64,000 bases of DNA from Gemmiger sp. An50 (GTDB lineage Bacteria > Bacillota > Clostridia > Oscillospirales > Ruminococcaceae): NCBI RefSeq assembly GCF_002161595.1, contig NZ_NFID01000003.1, forward strand, positions 248,001 through 312,000, written 5' to 3'. Shown piece by piece: positions 51,771-61,403 of this stretch (positions are counted from its first letter, which is position 1; the number at the start of each line of letters is the position of its first letter). Below the pieces are notes generated by a model that searched no databases, was not told the DNA's origin, and saw only the letters and a list, made by a program, of their open reading frames with translations. A program made the translations under genes and the position numbers.

Positions 51771-52331
51771 ATGAATTTCTGGAATGATTTTGCTGCCAAG
51801 CATCCGGCGGCAGCCAAATGGGTCCGTGAGGGCGGCCTGTTCGTGATCGTCAGCAATCTGATCACCGTGTTCAAATACCTGATGCTGCAGTTCCTGCCCG
51901 CCGCCTTTGCCGGTCTGGGCGACGCCAGTTTCGGCTGGCCCGGCATCCCGCTGACCCTGTTCGGCGAGACCTTTGAGTGGAACATCCTGGGCTACGACCA
52001 GGCGCACGGCGGCCTTGCCTACTTCTGTGCCTACATGGTTGCTATGGTGATCGGCGAGTGCATCAACTTCCCCATCCAGCGCAACTTTGTGTTCCGTTCT
52101 CACGGCAAGCTGGGTCCGCAGATTGCCTGGTATCTGGTGGCGTTCTGCATCATTACCTGCATCGTGAACTCCATCAACTGCATCTGGGTGGCTGTGGCCG
52201 GTCTGCTGGTGCCGGACTTCATTTACAACATCGGCACCACCGTGCTCAACGGCGGCATTTCCATGGTGGTATTCTTCTTCGTCAACAAGATCATCTTCCC
52301 CTCCGCGGAAGCCGAGCCGAAAAAGGCCTGA
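51771..52331 (+). CDS. GtrA-family membrane protein
   Basis: A 186-residue protein with four membrane helices. EGGLFVIVSNLITVFKYLML and GECINFPIQRNFVFRSHGKL are the typical GtrA/DPMS segments. GtrA proteins take part in moving lipid-linked sugars or in cell-surface polysaccharide synthesis. It follows the GH3 gene by 49 nt with GAGGGGG before the ATG and is closed by a terminator, so it is the third gene of the GH3 transcript. That partnership suggests a surface glycan or glycolipid role. Confidence 0.85.
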   Translation: MNFWNDFAAKHPAAAKWVREGGLFVIVSNLITVFKYLMLQFLPAAFAGLGDASFGWPGIPLTLFGETFEWNILGYDQAHGGLAYFCAYMVAMVIGECINFPIQRNFVFRSHGKLGPQIAWYLVAFCIITCIVNSINCIWVAVAGLLVPDFIYNIGTTVLNGGISMVVFFFVNKIIFPSAEAEPKKA

Positions 52332-52360
52332 TCTTCCACTGACGGGATGATCCCGGAATA

Positions 52361-52411
52361 GCAAAGCGGCCCGCCCCTGTGTGTAAACCACAGGGCGGGC
52401 CGCTTTTTTGC
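52361..52411 (+). terminator. Terminator of the GH3-gtrA operon
   Basis: A stem of about 18 bp (AAAGCGGCCCGCCC from 52363, closed by GGGCGGGCCGCTTT), followed by T. Confidence 0.9.
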
Positions 52412-52497
52412 GGACGGAACAGAGCAAAAACGCCCGCTCTGCCGCGCAGAAGGGAAGAGCATTCAGAAAAAATAAGCGGCGCATTTCTGGCAAATTA

Positions 52498-52527
52498 TTG
52501 ACATGGCCCCCGCCGGGATGGTAGAAT
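52498..52527 (+). promoter_or_regulatory. Promoter of purA
   Basis: TTGACA (52498-52503), 18-bp spacer, TAGAAT (52522-52527). The leader is about 140 nt. Confidence 0.65.
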
Positions 52528-52539
52528 TTTAAAGTGAAT

Positions 52540-52584
52540 AAAGACGTTCACAAAGCGCTGCAAAGGCAGATTGTGGGCGTCTTT
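52540..52584 (+). promoter_or_regulatory. Leader hairpin of purA, possible attenuator
   Basis: AAAGACG-TT-CACAA (52540-52553) pairs with TTGTG-GG-CGTCTTT (52571-52584), followed by GTTTGTG. Position just after the promoter suggests attenuation; no known riboswitch is recognised. Confidence 0.35.
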
Positions 52585-52672
52585 GTTTGTGTGAAAGGCT
52601 CGTCTGGCCGCGCAGCTGCAAAGCGGCCAGGCTTTGAGGCAATCAGCCAAGGGACAAAGGAGCAAGGGATTT

Positions 52673-53962
52673 ATGTTAACTGCAATCACCGGAATCAACT
52701 GGGGCGACGAGGGCAAGGGCCGCATGGTGGACCTGCTCAGCCAGGAATACAACATCGTGGTACGCTATCAGGGCGGCAACAACGCCGGCCACACCGTGGT
52801 CACCCCCGAAGGAAAGTTCGTGCTGAATCTGCTGCCCAGCGGCATTCTGCGGCCGGACGTGGTGTGCGTTATGGGCAACGGCATGGTCATCGACCCCGCC
52901 CATCTGGAGAAGGAGATCGCCGCACTGCGGGCGCAGGGCATCCAGATCGATCCCAGCCATCTGAAGATCAGCGACCGGGCCACCATCTGCATGCCTTACC
53001 ATGTGGCGGAGGACGGCCTGGAGGAGGACCGCCTGTCCAAGAGCGGCAACCAGTTCGGCTCCACCCGCCGGGGCATCGCCTACTCCTACGGCGACAAGTT
53101 CATGAAGAAGACTCTGCGCATGGGCGATCTGCTCAACCTGGACCAGTCCGTGAAGGACCGGCTGGCCACCATCGTGGAGTGGAAGAACCTGACCATGGAA
53201 AAAGTCTACGGCCAGCAGCCCATCGACCTGGAAGAGATGTGGGCCTGGTGCCAGAAGTACGCCGAGCTGTTCAAGGATTACATCTGCGACGCGGGCGCCT
53301 TCCTGGATAAGGCGGACCGCGAGGGCCAGAAGATCCTGTTCGAGGCTCAGCTGGGCGCGCTGCGCGACATCGACTTCGGCATCTACCCCTTCACCAGCTC
53401 TTCCAATGTGATCGGCAGCTACGCGCCCATCGGCGCGGGCATCCCCGGCCACAAGCTGCACAAGAGCATCGGCATCATGAAGGCCTACTCCAGCTGCGTG
53501 GGCGAGGGCCCCTTCACCGCCGAGCTGGCCATGACCGAGGAAGAGAAGAACGCCCTGCGTGAGGCGGGCCATGAGTTCGGCGCGGCCACCGGCCGTCCCC
53601 GCCGTGTGGGTCCCTTCGATGTGGTGGCAAGCCGCTACGGCGTGTTCTGCCAGGGCGCGGACGAGCTGGCTCTTACCCTGCTGGATGTGCTGGATTATAT
53701 GGAAGAGATCCCCGTGGTGGACAAGTACCTGGTGAACGGGGAAGAGGTCGACCGCTTCCCCATGGGCGAAGCGCTGGACAACGCCAAGCCGGTGGTGAAG
53801 TACCTGCCCGGCTGGCACTGCGATATCACTGCCTGCCGCACCTGGGAGAGCCTGCCCCAGGCCGCCAAGGACTATGTGGAGTATCTGGAAAAGGCCGTTG
53901 GCTGCAAGATCAAGTATGTTTCTGTGGGCGCTGCCCGCGACGCATACCTGGTGCGTGAGTAA
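52673..53962 (+). CDS. purA: Adenylosuccinate synthetase
   Basis: A 429-residue GTP-dependent enzyme that joins IMP and aspartate, the first step towards AMP. WGDEGKGRMVDLL carries the P-loop-like GDEGKG and catalytic Asp; NNAGHTVV holds the catalytic His; IGTTxxGI-type region appears as GSTRRGIAYSYGD, and TGRPRRVGPFD is the late signature. The usual GDEGKGK has Arg in place of the last Lys here. ATG 52673 follows AAAGGAG; an upstream in-frame codon at 52634 lacks one. Next gene is purF, separated by a hairpin. Confidence 0.96.
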   Translation: MLTAITGINWGDEGKGRMVDLLSQEYNIVVRYQGGNNAGHTVVTPEGKFVLNLLPSGILRPDVVCVMGNGMVIDPAHLEKEIAALRAQGIQIDPSHLKISDRATICMPYHVAEDGLEEDRLSKSGNQFGSTRRGIAYSYGDKFMKKTLRMGDLLNLDQSVKDRLATIVEWKNLTMEKVYGQQPIDLEEMWAWCQKYAELFKDYICDAGAFLDKADREGQKILFEAQLGALRDIDFGIYPFTSSSNVIGSYAPIGAGIPGHKLHKSIGIMKAYSSCVGEGPFTAELAMTEEEKNALREAGHEFGAATGRPRRVGPFDVVASRYGVFCQGADELALTLLDVLDYMEEIPVVDKYLVNGEEVDRFPMGEALDNAKPVVKYLPGWHCDITACRTWESLPQAAKDYVEYLEKAVGCKIKYVSVGAARDAYLVRE

Positions 53963-53977
53963 CTGTTTATAAATGCG

Positions 53978-54008
53978 CCGGCCCGGTAATCATTACCGGG
54001 CCGGTTTA
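53978..54008 (+). terminator. Hairpin between purA and purF
   Basis: CCGGCCCGGTAAT (53978-53990) and ATTACCGGGCCGG (53992-54004) form a near-perfect hairpin followed by TTTATCTGTTT. No promoter is evident before purF, so read-through is likely. Confidence 0.65.
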
Positions 54009-54036
54009 TCTGTTTCAAGGGGGTAAAAGTAACACT

Positions 54037-55425
<1,389 letters not shown>

Positions 55426-55460
55426 GAAAAATATCACAAGCATTTCTTTGAGACCATTGC

Positions 55461-55513
55461 AAAATGGGGCTTTTTCCTCTAGAATGAAGAGGGAAAAGCC
55501 CCATTTTTTTATA
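55461..55513 (+). terminator. Terminator of purF
   Basis: A 20-bp stem (AAAATGGGGCTTTTTCCTCT at 55461-55480 with 55488-55507) followed by seven T. Confidence 0.92.
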
Positions 55514-55614
55514 AAAATGCAGAAAAGATCTAAAAAATTGCACAGAAAACAAAAACACTAATTGTTCGGTTTGCACGAAAAGTTTTCAAAAACTTGTTTT
55601 AAAATTATCATTTA

Positions 55615-55643
55615 TTGCCCCGGATACTTTGTTGTGGTAAAAT
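55615..55643 (+). promoter_or_regulatory. Promoter of the hydrogenase operon
   Basis: TTGCCC (55615-55620), 17-bp spacer, TAAAAT (55638-55643), in an AT-rich stretch. Confidence 0.65.
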
Positions 55644-55683
55644 CAAACCAGAAAATAAAAGTATTACTTTTGCGGAGGATGGT

Positions 55684-57516
55684 ATGAGCAGATTGGAAAT
55701 GCCGACCCCTAGCAGGTCGCAATTGGTGATCGAACAGTTGTACAAGGAATTGGAACGCCGCATTGAGGCCAGTCCTCCGGGTCTTTGCCCGGTGGACCTC
55801 ACCCGCGCGTTCCTGGAACTGTGCCACGCGCAAACCTGCGGCAAGTGCGCGCCCTGCCGCATCGGCCTGTTGCAGCTCAAGCACCTGATCACAGACGTGC
55901 TGAACGGCAAGGCCACCATGGAGACCCTGACCCTGATGGAGAACACGGCCCTTTCCATCATGGAATCCGCCGACTGTGCCATCGGCTACGAGGCGGCCCG
56001 CATGGTTTACCAGAGCCTGATCGGCTGCCGTGACGACTACGAGCAGCACATTCGGGTGGGCCGTTGTACCTGTACTTACAGCCAGCCGGTGCCCTGTGTC
56101 ACCCTGTGCCCGGCTCATGTGGACATCCCCGGCTACATTGCCCTGGTCCGCGAAGGCCGTCATGCGGATGCGATCCGCCTGATCCGCAAGGACAACCCGT
56201 TCCCCACCACCTGCGGCTTTATCTGCGAGCACCCCTGCGAAGCCCGCTGCCGCCGCAACATGGTGGACGACGCCATCAACATCCGCGGCCTGAAGCGGGT
56301 CGCGGCTGACCGTGCGGGCCATGTTCCCCCGCCGAAGAACGCTCCCTCCACCGGCAAGACCGTCGCCGTGGTGGGCGGCGGCCCCGGCGGCCTGTCCGCT
56401 GCTTACTATCTGCAGCTGATGGGCCATCAGGTGACCGTGTTCGAGATGCTGCCTCAGCTGGGCGGCATGCTGCGCTACGGCATCCCCAACTACCGTCTGC
56501 CCAAGGAGCGGCTGGACGATGACATCCAGGCCATTCTGGAGACCGGCGTGCAGGTGGAATTCGGCAAGCGCATCGGCCGGGATATCACCATCGAAGAGCT
56601 GCGCAAAACCTACGACGCTGTGCTGGTGAGCATCGGCGCCAGCACCGATAAGAAGTTGGGCATGGAGCACGAGGACGCCCCCGGCGTGGTCTCTGCAGTG
56701 GAGTTCCTGCGCACCGTGGGCCAGGGCGAGCCCATGGACCTGAACGGCCAGGAAGTGGCCGTTGTGGGCGGCGGCAACGTGTCCATGGACGCGGTGCGCA
56801 CCGCCGTGCGCCTGGGCGCCAAGAAGGTGAGCATTGTCTACCGCCGCCGCGTGGCGGATATGACCGCTCTGCCCGCCGAGATCGAGGGCGCCATGGCGGA
56901 AGGCGTGGAGATTCGCACCCTGCAGGCTCCCTCCCGCATCGAGACCGATGAAAACGGCCATGTGAAGGGCCTGTGGACCACACCTCAGATGATCAGCGCC
57001 ATCCGCGACGGCCGCGCCAGCGTGAAGGCCAGTGGGGAAGAGGAGCAGTTCATTCCCTGCACCACCCTCATCGTGGCGGTGGGCCAGAGCATCGAGACCA
57101 AGCACTTCCAGGAGGCCGGCCTGCCGGTGGAGCGGGGCAAGATCCTCACCGAAAATTCCGGCGGCTTCTCCGACATTCCCGGCGTGTTCGCCGGCGGCGA
57201 CTGCGCCACTGGTCCTGCCACTGTGATCAAGGCCATTGCGGCGGCCAAGGTCGTGGCGGCCAACATCGACGAATACCTGGGCTACAACCACAAAATCACC
57301 TGCGACGTGGAGATCCCCGAGCCCGATCTGGCCGACAAGAGCCCCTGCGGCCGCGTGGAGCTCACCGAGCGCCAGGCCTGTGAGCGTGTTCATGATTTCG
57401 AGGGCGTGGAAAACTGCATGACCGATAAGGAAGCCTGCCAGGAGGCCGGACGCTGCCTGCGCTGCGATCACTTCGGCTTCGGTCTGTTCAAAGGAGGAAG
57501 AGAAAAGGTATGGTAA
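55684..57516 (+). CDS. NuoF-type Fe-S / GltD-like flavoprotein fusion (hydrogenase partner)
   Basis: A 610-residue electron-transfer protein. Residues 30-110 form a NuoF C-terminal 4Fe-4S domain with Cys52, 55, 58 (TCGKCAPCRIG) and Cys98. Residues 125-195 form the GltD-type Fe-S domain (VPCVTLCPAHVDIPGYI, TTCGFICEHPCEARCRR). From 225 on comes the two-nucleotide flavoprotein: FAD loop VVGGGPGGLSAA, NAD(P) loop VVGGGNVSMDAVRTA, and FAD-binding SDIPGVFAGGD. A C-terminal CLRCDHFG adds a further cysteine pair. It resembles glutamate synthase beta subunit/NfnB modules and links NAD(P)H to the [FeFe] hydrogenase, whose gene overlaps its end by 7 nt. GGAGG precedes the ATG. Confidence 0.88.
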   Translation: MSRLEMPTPSRSQLVIEQLYKELERRIEASPPGLCPVDLTRAFLELCHAQTCGKCAPCRIGLLQLKHLITDVLNGKATMETLTLMENTALSIMESADCAIGYEAARMVYQSLIGCRDDYEQHIRVGRCTCTYSQPVPCVTLCPAHVDIPGYIALVREGRHADAIRLIRKDNPFPTTCGFICEHPCEARCRRNMVDDAINIRGLKRVAADRAGHVPPPKNAPSTGKTVAVVGGGPGGLSAAYYLQLMGHQVTVFEMLPQLGGMLRYGIPNYRLPKERLDDDIQAILETGVQVEFGKRIGRDITIEELRKTYDAVLVSIGASTDKKLGMEHEDAPGVVSAVEFLRTVGQGEPMDLNGQEVAVVGGGNVSMDAVRTAVRLGAKKVSIVYRRRVADMTALPAEIEGAMAEGVEIRTLQAPSRIETDENGHVKGLWTTPQMISAIRDGRASVKASGEEEQFIPCTTLIVAVGQSIETKHFQEAGLPVERGKILTENSGGFSDIPGVFAGGDCATGPATVIKAIAAAKVVAANIDEYLGYNHKITCDVEIPEPDLADKSPCGRVELTERQACERVHDFEGVENCMTDKEACQEAGRCLRCDHFGFGLFKGGREKVW

Positions 57517-59255
57517 ACCTGACAATTGACGGGCTGGCCATCCGCGCGCCCAAGGGCACGACCATCATGGAGGCGGCCGCGCAGAATAATATCGCAATCC
57601 CCAAGCTGTGCTTTTTGAAGGAAATCAACGAGATCGCCGCCTGCCGCGTGTGCGTGGTGGAGCTGGAAGGCAAGGAGCGGCTGATCACCGCCTGCAATAA
57701 CGTGGTGGAAGAGGGTATGGTGATCTACACCAACAGCCCCAAGGTCCGCCGCGACCGGCGCAACACTGTGCAGCTGATTCTTTCCCAGCACGACTGCAAG
57801 TGCGCCACCTGCTTCCGCAACGGTAACTGTGCGCTGCAGAACATTGCCAGCGATCTGAACATCCACGAGCTGCCCTTTGAGGAGCGTCTGGAGCGTCAGC
57901 CCTGGGACCAGAATTTCCCCCTGATCCGGGATTCCGCCAAGTGCATCAAGTGCATGCGCTGCGTGCAGATCTGCGATAAGGTCCAGAGCCTGAACATCTG
58001 GGATCTGGAAGGCACCGGTTCCCGTTCCACCATCAACGTCACCGGTCACCGCACCATCGGCGAGGCGGATTGCTCGCTGTGCGGCCAGTGCATCACCCAT
58101 TGCCCGGTGGGCGCGCTGCATGAGCGCGACGACACGGAGCAGGTCTGGCAGGCCATCGCCGACCCGAAGAAGGTCGTGGTGGCGCAGGTTGCCCCCGCCG
58201 TTCGCGCGGCCTGGGGCGAGCAGCTGGGCCTTGCCCGGGACGAGGCCACCGTGGGCAAGATCATGGACAGCCTCAAGCGGATGGGTGTGGACTATGTGTT
58301 CGACACCACCTTCTCCGCCGACCTGACCATCATGGAAGAAGGCACCGAGTTCCTGGGCCGCTTCACCCGCGGCGAGACCAAGGAGAAGCCCATGTTCACC
58401 TCCTGCTGCCCGGGCTGGATTCGGTTCATCAAGTCCCAGTATCCTCACCTGGTGCCGCAGCTGTCCACCGCAAAGAGCCCCCAGCAGATGTTCGGCGCGG
58501 TGATGAAATCCTACTTTGCACAGTCCATCGGCCGCTCTCCCGAGGACATCTACACCCTGTCCATCATGCCCTGTGTGGCCAAGAAGGGCGAGCGGAACAT
58601 GGAGCTGTTCGACGGCGAGTACGCGGGCCACGATGTGGACGCGGTGCTCACCACCCGTGAGCTGGTGCGCATGATGCGCTCGGCCCACATCCGGCCGGAC
58701 ACCCTGGTCGACCGTCCCTGCGATGCTCTGATGCAGGCAGGCAGCGGTGCAGGCGTGATCTTCGGCGCCACCGGCGGCGTAATGGAAGCCGCCCTGCGTA
58801 CCGCCTACTATGTGGTGATGGGCGAGAACCCGCCCGCGGACGCCTTTAAGCAGGTGCGCAGCCAGGGCCAGGGCACCGGCGTAACCACTGCTGAGTTCCA
58901 TCTGGGCGACGCTGTGGTGCGCACTGCCGTGGTAAGCGGTCTGGGCAACACCCGTCGCTTGCTGGAGCAGATTGAAAAGGGCGAAGTGGCCTATGACTTC
59001 GTGGAAGTCATGGCCTGCCCCGGCGGCTGTGTGGGCGGCGGCGGTCAGCCCATCCACGACGGTGAGGAACTTGCCTTTGAACGCGGCAAAAATCTCTACG
59101 CGCTGGACAGCAGCGCCGCGCTGCGCTTCTCCCACGAGAATCCGGATGTGCGGCGGCTGTATGCCGATTATCTGGGCGAGCCCATGAGCCATCGGGCACA
59201 CCAGCTGCTCCACACCGACCACAATGCCTGGACCATGCCTCGCAGACAACGTTAA
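57510..59255 (+). CDS. hydA: [FeFe] hydrogenase, group A, with N-terminal Fe-S domains
   Basis: A 581-residue hydrogenase. [2Fe-2S] domain: Cys34, 45, 48, 62. His-Cys3 [4Fe-4S]: His94, Cys98, 101, 107. Two ferredoxin-like [4Fe-4S] sites: Cys145-155 (CIKCMRCVQIC) and Cys188-198 (CSLCGQCITHC). The H-cluster domain has L1 TSCCPGW (Cys299/300), L2 MPCVAKK (Cys355) and L3 MACPGGCVGGGGQP (Cys503/507), all ligands present. L1 has Gly where many enzymes have Ala. Pairing with a GltD-like protein fits the A2-type (glutamate synthase-linked) [FeFe] hydrogenases, which may couple H2 and NAD(P)H. Maturases HydEFG are not in the window. AAAGGAGG precedes the ATG. Confidence 0.93.
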   Translation: MVNLTIDGLAIRAPKGTTIMEAAAQNNIAIPKLCFLKEINEIAACRVCVVELEGKERLITACNNVVEEGMVIYTNSPKVRRDRRNTVQLILSQHDCKCATCFRNGNCALQNIASDLNIHELPFEERLERQPWDQNFPLIRDSAKCIKCMRCVQICDKVQSLNIWDLEGTGSRSTINVTGHRTIGEADCSLCGQCITHCPVGALHERDDTEQVWQAIADPKKVVVAQVAPAVRAAWGEQLGLARDEATVGKIMDSLKRMGVDYVFDTTFSADLTIMEEGTEFLGRFTRGETKEKPMFTSCCPGWIRFIKSQYPHLVPQLSTAKSPQQMFGAVMKSYFAQSIGRSPEDIYTLSIMPCVAKKGERNMELFDGEYAGHDVDAVLTTRELVRMMRSAHIRPDTLVDRPCDALMQAGSGAGVIFGATGGVMEAALRTAYYVVMGENPPADAFKQVRSQGQGTGVTTAEFHLGDAVVRTAVVSGLGNTRRLLEQIEKGEVAYDFVEVMACPGGCVGGGGQPIHDGEELAFERGKNLYALDSSAALRFSHENPDVRRLYADYLGEPMSHRAHQLLHTDHNAWTMPRRQR

Positions 59256-59275
59256 CAGCCATTCCAACCTCCAAT

Positions 59276-59326
59276 AAAAGCAGCACCCGCCTCCGGAACT
59301 TCCGGAGGCGGGTGCTGCTTTTTTGT
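59276..59326 (+). terminator. Bidirectional terminator (hydA / ABC-F)
   Basis: A long stem 59276-59298 with 59300-59322, A-run and T-run at the ends, between convergent genes. Confidence 0.92.
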
Positions 59327-59360
59327 GTTTTATGGAACGAAGAAGGGAAGAAGACCCGGC

Positions 59361-60965
59361 TTACAGGCCCCGCTCCTTCTTCCAGGCCAGGAATTCCTCA
59401 AAACTGCCGGTGCGGTCCAGGCAGCCCTCCTGACCCAGGGGAATCTCGATGATCCGGTTGGCGATCTCGTCGATGAACTGGTGGTCGTGAGAAGAGAAGA
59501 GCAGGTTGCCCTTGAAGGAAGCCAGGCCGTTGGACAGCGCCTGGATGCTTTCCAGATCCAGGTGGTTGGTGGGCTGGTCCAGCACCAGAATGTTGGAGTG
59601 GGCCATCATCATGCGGGAGAGCATGCAGCGCACCTTCTCGCCGCCGCTCAGCACCGACGCAGGCTTGTAGACCTCGTCACCGGAGAAGAGCATCCGGCCC
59701 AGGAAACCGCGCAGGAAGGTCTCGGTGGGGTCCGGGCTGTACTGGCGCAGCCACTCGATCAGGTTGCCCTCGAAGCCGTCGAAGAAGGCGGAGTTGTCCT
59801 GAGGGAAGTAGCTCTGGCTAGTGGAAACGCCCCACTTGAAGCTGCCGGAATCCGGCTCCATCTCGCCCATCAGGATCTTGAACAGGGCGGTCATGCCCAC
59901 CTCGTTGTCGCCCACCAGAGCGATCTTGTCGTTCTTGTTCATGGTGAAGGTCACGTTGTCCAGAACCTTCACACCGTCCACGGTTTTAGTCAGACCCTGC
60001 ACGAACAGAATATCCTTTCCGGCCTCACGCTCCGGGTCAAAGCCCACGAAGGGATAACGGCGGGAGGAAGCGGGCATCTCCTCCAGCTGGATGGAGTCCA
60101 GAATCTTTTTGCGGCTGGTGGCCTGCTTGGACTTGGACTTGTTGGCGGAGAAGCGCTGAATGAAGGACTGCAGCTCCTTGATCTTCTCTTCCTTCTTCTT
60201 GTTCTGGTTGCGGATCAGCTGCTGCATCAGCTGGCTGGACTCGTACCAGAAATCGTAGTTGCCCGCGTACATCTGCACCTTATTGTAGTCGATGTCCACG
60301 ATGTGGGTGCACACGGCGTTCAGGAAGTGACGGTCGTGGCTGACCACGATGATGGTGCCGTAGTAATCCATCAGGAACTCTTCCAGCCAGTCGATGGACT
60401 CAATGTCCAGGCCGTTGGTGGGCTCGTCCAGCAGGATGATGGAGGGCTGGCCGAACAGGGCCTGTGCCAGCAGCACCTTCACCTTCTGGCGGCCGTCCAG
60501 CGCGTCCATCTGGGCGTAGTGCAGGTCGGTGGGCAGGCCCAGGCCGCTCAGCAGTTGGTTGACCTCGGTCTCGGCATCCCAGCCGCCCATCTCGGCAAAT
60601 TCCGCTTCCAGCTCACCGGCGCGCTCGCCGTCCGCCTCGGAGAAATCCTCCTTGGCATACAGCTCGTCCTTTTCCTTCATGATGTCGTACAGGCGGCGGT
60701 TGCCCATGATGACGGTCTCCATCACCGAGAACTCGTCATACTTGTAGTGGTCCTGTTCCAGCACGCTCATCCGGTCATCCGGACCGATGGACACACTGCC
60801 GCTGGTGGGCTCGATCACGCCGGAGATGATCTTCAGCAGGGTGGACTTACCGGCGCCGTTGGCACCGATGATACCGTAGCAGTTGCCCGGCACAAAATTC
60901 AGGTTCACATTCTTGTACAGATAGTTGCCCTGAAACTGCAAACTTACGTCATTTACAGAAAGCAT
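59361..60965 (-). CDS. ABC-F family ATPase (ribosome-associated type)
   Basis: A 534-residue soluble protein with two ABC ATPase domains and no membrane part. Domain 1: Walker A GANGAGKST; signature LDGRQKVKVLLAQAL (a variant of LSGGQ); Walker B IILLDEPTNGLD. A charged linker (about residues 245-300) follows. Domain 2: GDNEVGMTALFKI (degenerate Walker A, Met/Thr for Lys/Ser), LSGGEKVRCMLSRMM, NILVLDQPTNHLDLES. ABC-F proteins bind the ribosome and aid translation or give antibiotic protection; similarity is to the YkpA/YbiT group, usually housekeeping. Note Gln after Asp in Walker B of domain 2. The promoter is unclear; TATAAT at 61048-61053 (minus) is a candidate. Confidence 0.9.
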   Translation of the reverse strand: MLSVNDVSLQFQGNYLYKNVNLNFVPGNCYGIIGANGAGKSTLLKIISGVIEPTSGSVSIGPDDRMSVLEQDHYKYDEFSVMETVIMGNRRLYDIMKEKDELYAKEDFSEADGERAGELEAEFAEMGGWDAETEVNQLLSGLGLPTDLHYAQMDALDGRQKVKVLLAQALFGQPSIILLDEPTNGLDIESIDWLEEFLMDYYGTIIVVSHDRHFLNAVCTHIVDIDYNKVQMYAGNYDFWYESSQLMQQLIRNQNKKKEEKIKELQSFIQRFSANKSKSKQATSRKKILDSIQLEEMPASSRRYPFVGFDPEREAGKDILFVQGLTKTVDGVKVLDNVTFTMNKNDKIALVGDNEVGMTALFKILMGEMEPDSGSFKWGVSTSQSYFPQDNSAFFDGFEGNLIEWLRQYSPDPTETFLRGFLGRMLFSGDEVYKPASVLSGGEKVRCMLSRMMMAHSNILVLDQPTNHLDLESIQALSNGLASFKGNLLFSSHDHQFIDEIANRIIEIPLGQEGCLDRTGSFEEFLAWKKERGL

Positions 60966-61111
60966 AATAACCTCGCTTATCCTTCGTTTTCTTATAATAG
61001 AACAGTATGCTTGAAATAAATTTTGAAAAGTCGGTATAGACCAATCTATTATACATGAAAACGAACAAAAAAAGAAGCCCTAATTCCGAAAGAGTTGCAC
61101 AGAGGGGTAAC

Positions 61112-61144
61112 AAAAAACGCAGCGCTGTTGCATGAGCGCTGCGT
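61112..61144 (-). terminator. Terminator of the selenium operon
   Basis: On the minus strand ACGCAGCGCT (61135-61144) pairs with AGCGCTGCGT (61117-61126), followed by TTTTTT. Confidence 0.88.
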
Positions 61145-61166
61145 GTGAATATGGAATGTTGAATCA

Positions 61167-61403
61167 TTAGATGATCAGCTCATATAGGCTGGCCCCTGCA
61201 ATGCCCTCCCGGGCCAGCAGGGCACTGGCGGCGTCCCGGCTGGCGGGGTCGTCCCGCCAGGCAAGGCCGCAGCCTGCTGTGATGGCGGTGGGCACCGGGA
61301 TCAGCCGACCGGTCAGGCCCGCCGCGGGAGCGGCGGCCTCAAAGGCGAGGGCCGCCGCGGTGGTGTCAAAGGCGATCACAAGCTGTAGGCTTCTGGGTCT
61401 CAT
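61167..61403 (-). CDS. DUF3343 protein (putative Se/S carrier-like)
   Basis: A 78-residue protein. LQLVIAFDTTAAALAFEAAA, then LTGRLIPVPTAITAGCGLAW, matches DUF3343, in which RLIPVPxxISxxCGLA with its single Cys is the signature. Family members sit beside selenium and sulfur genes and may carry Se or S on the Cys. The start at 61403 (MRPRSLQLVIAF) overlaps the stop of the desulfurase (ATGA), with GGGAGG before it. Last gene of the selenium operon. Confidence 0.8.
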   Translation of the reverse strand: MRPRSLQLVIAFDTTAAALAFEAAAPAAGLTGRLIPVPTAITAGCGLAWRDDPASRDAASALLAREGIAGASLYELII

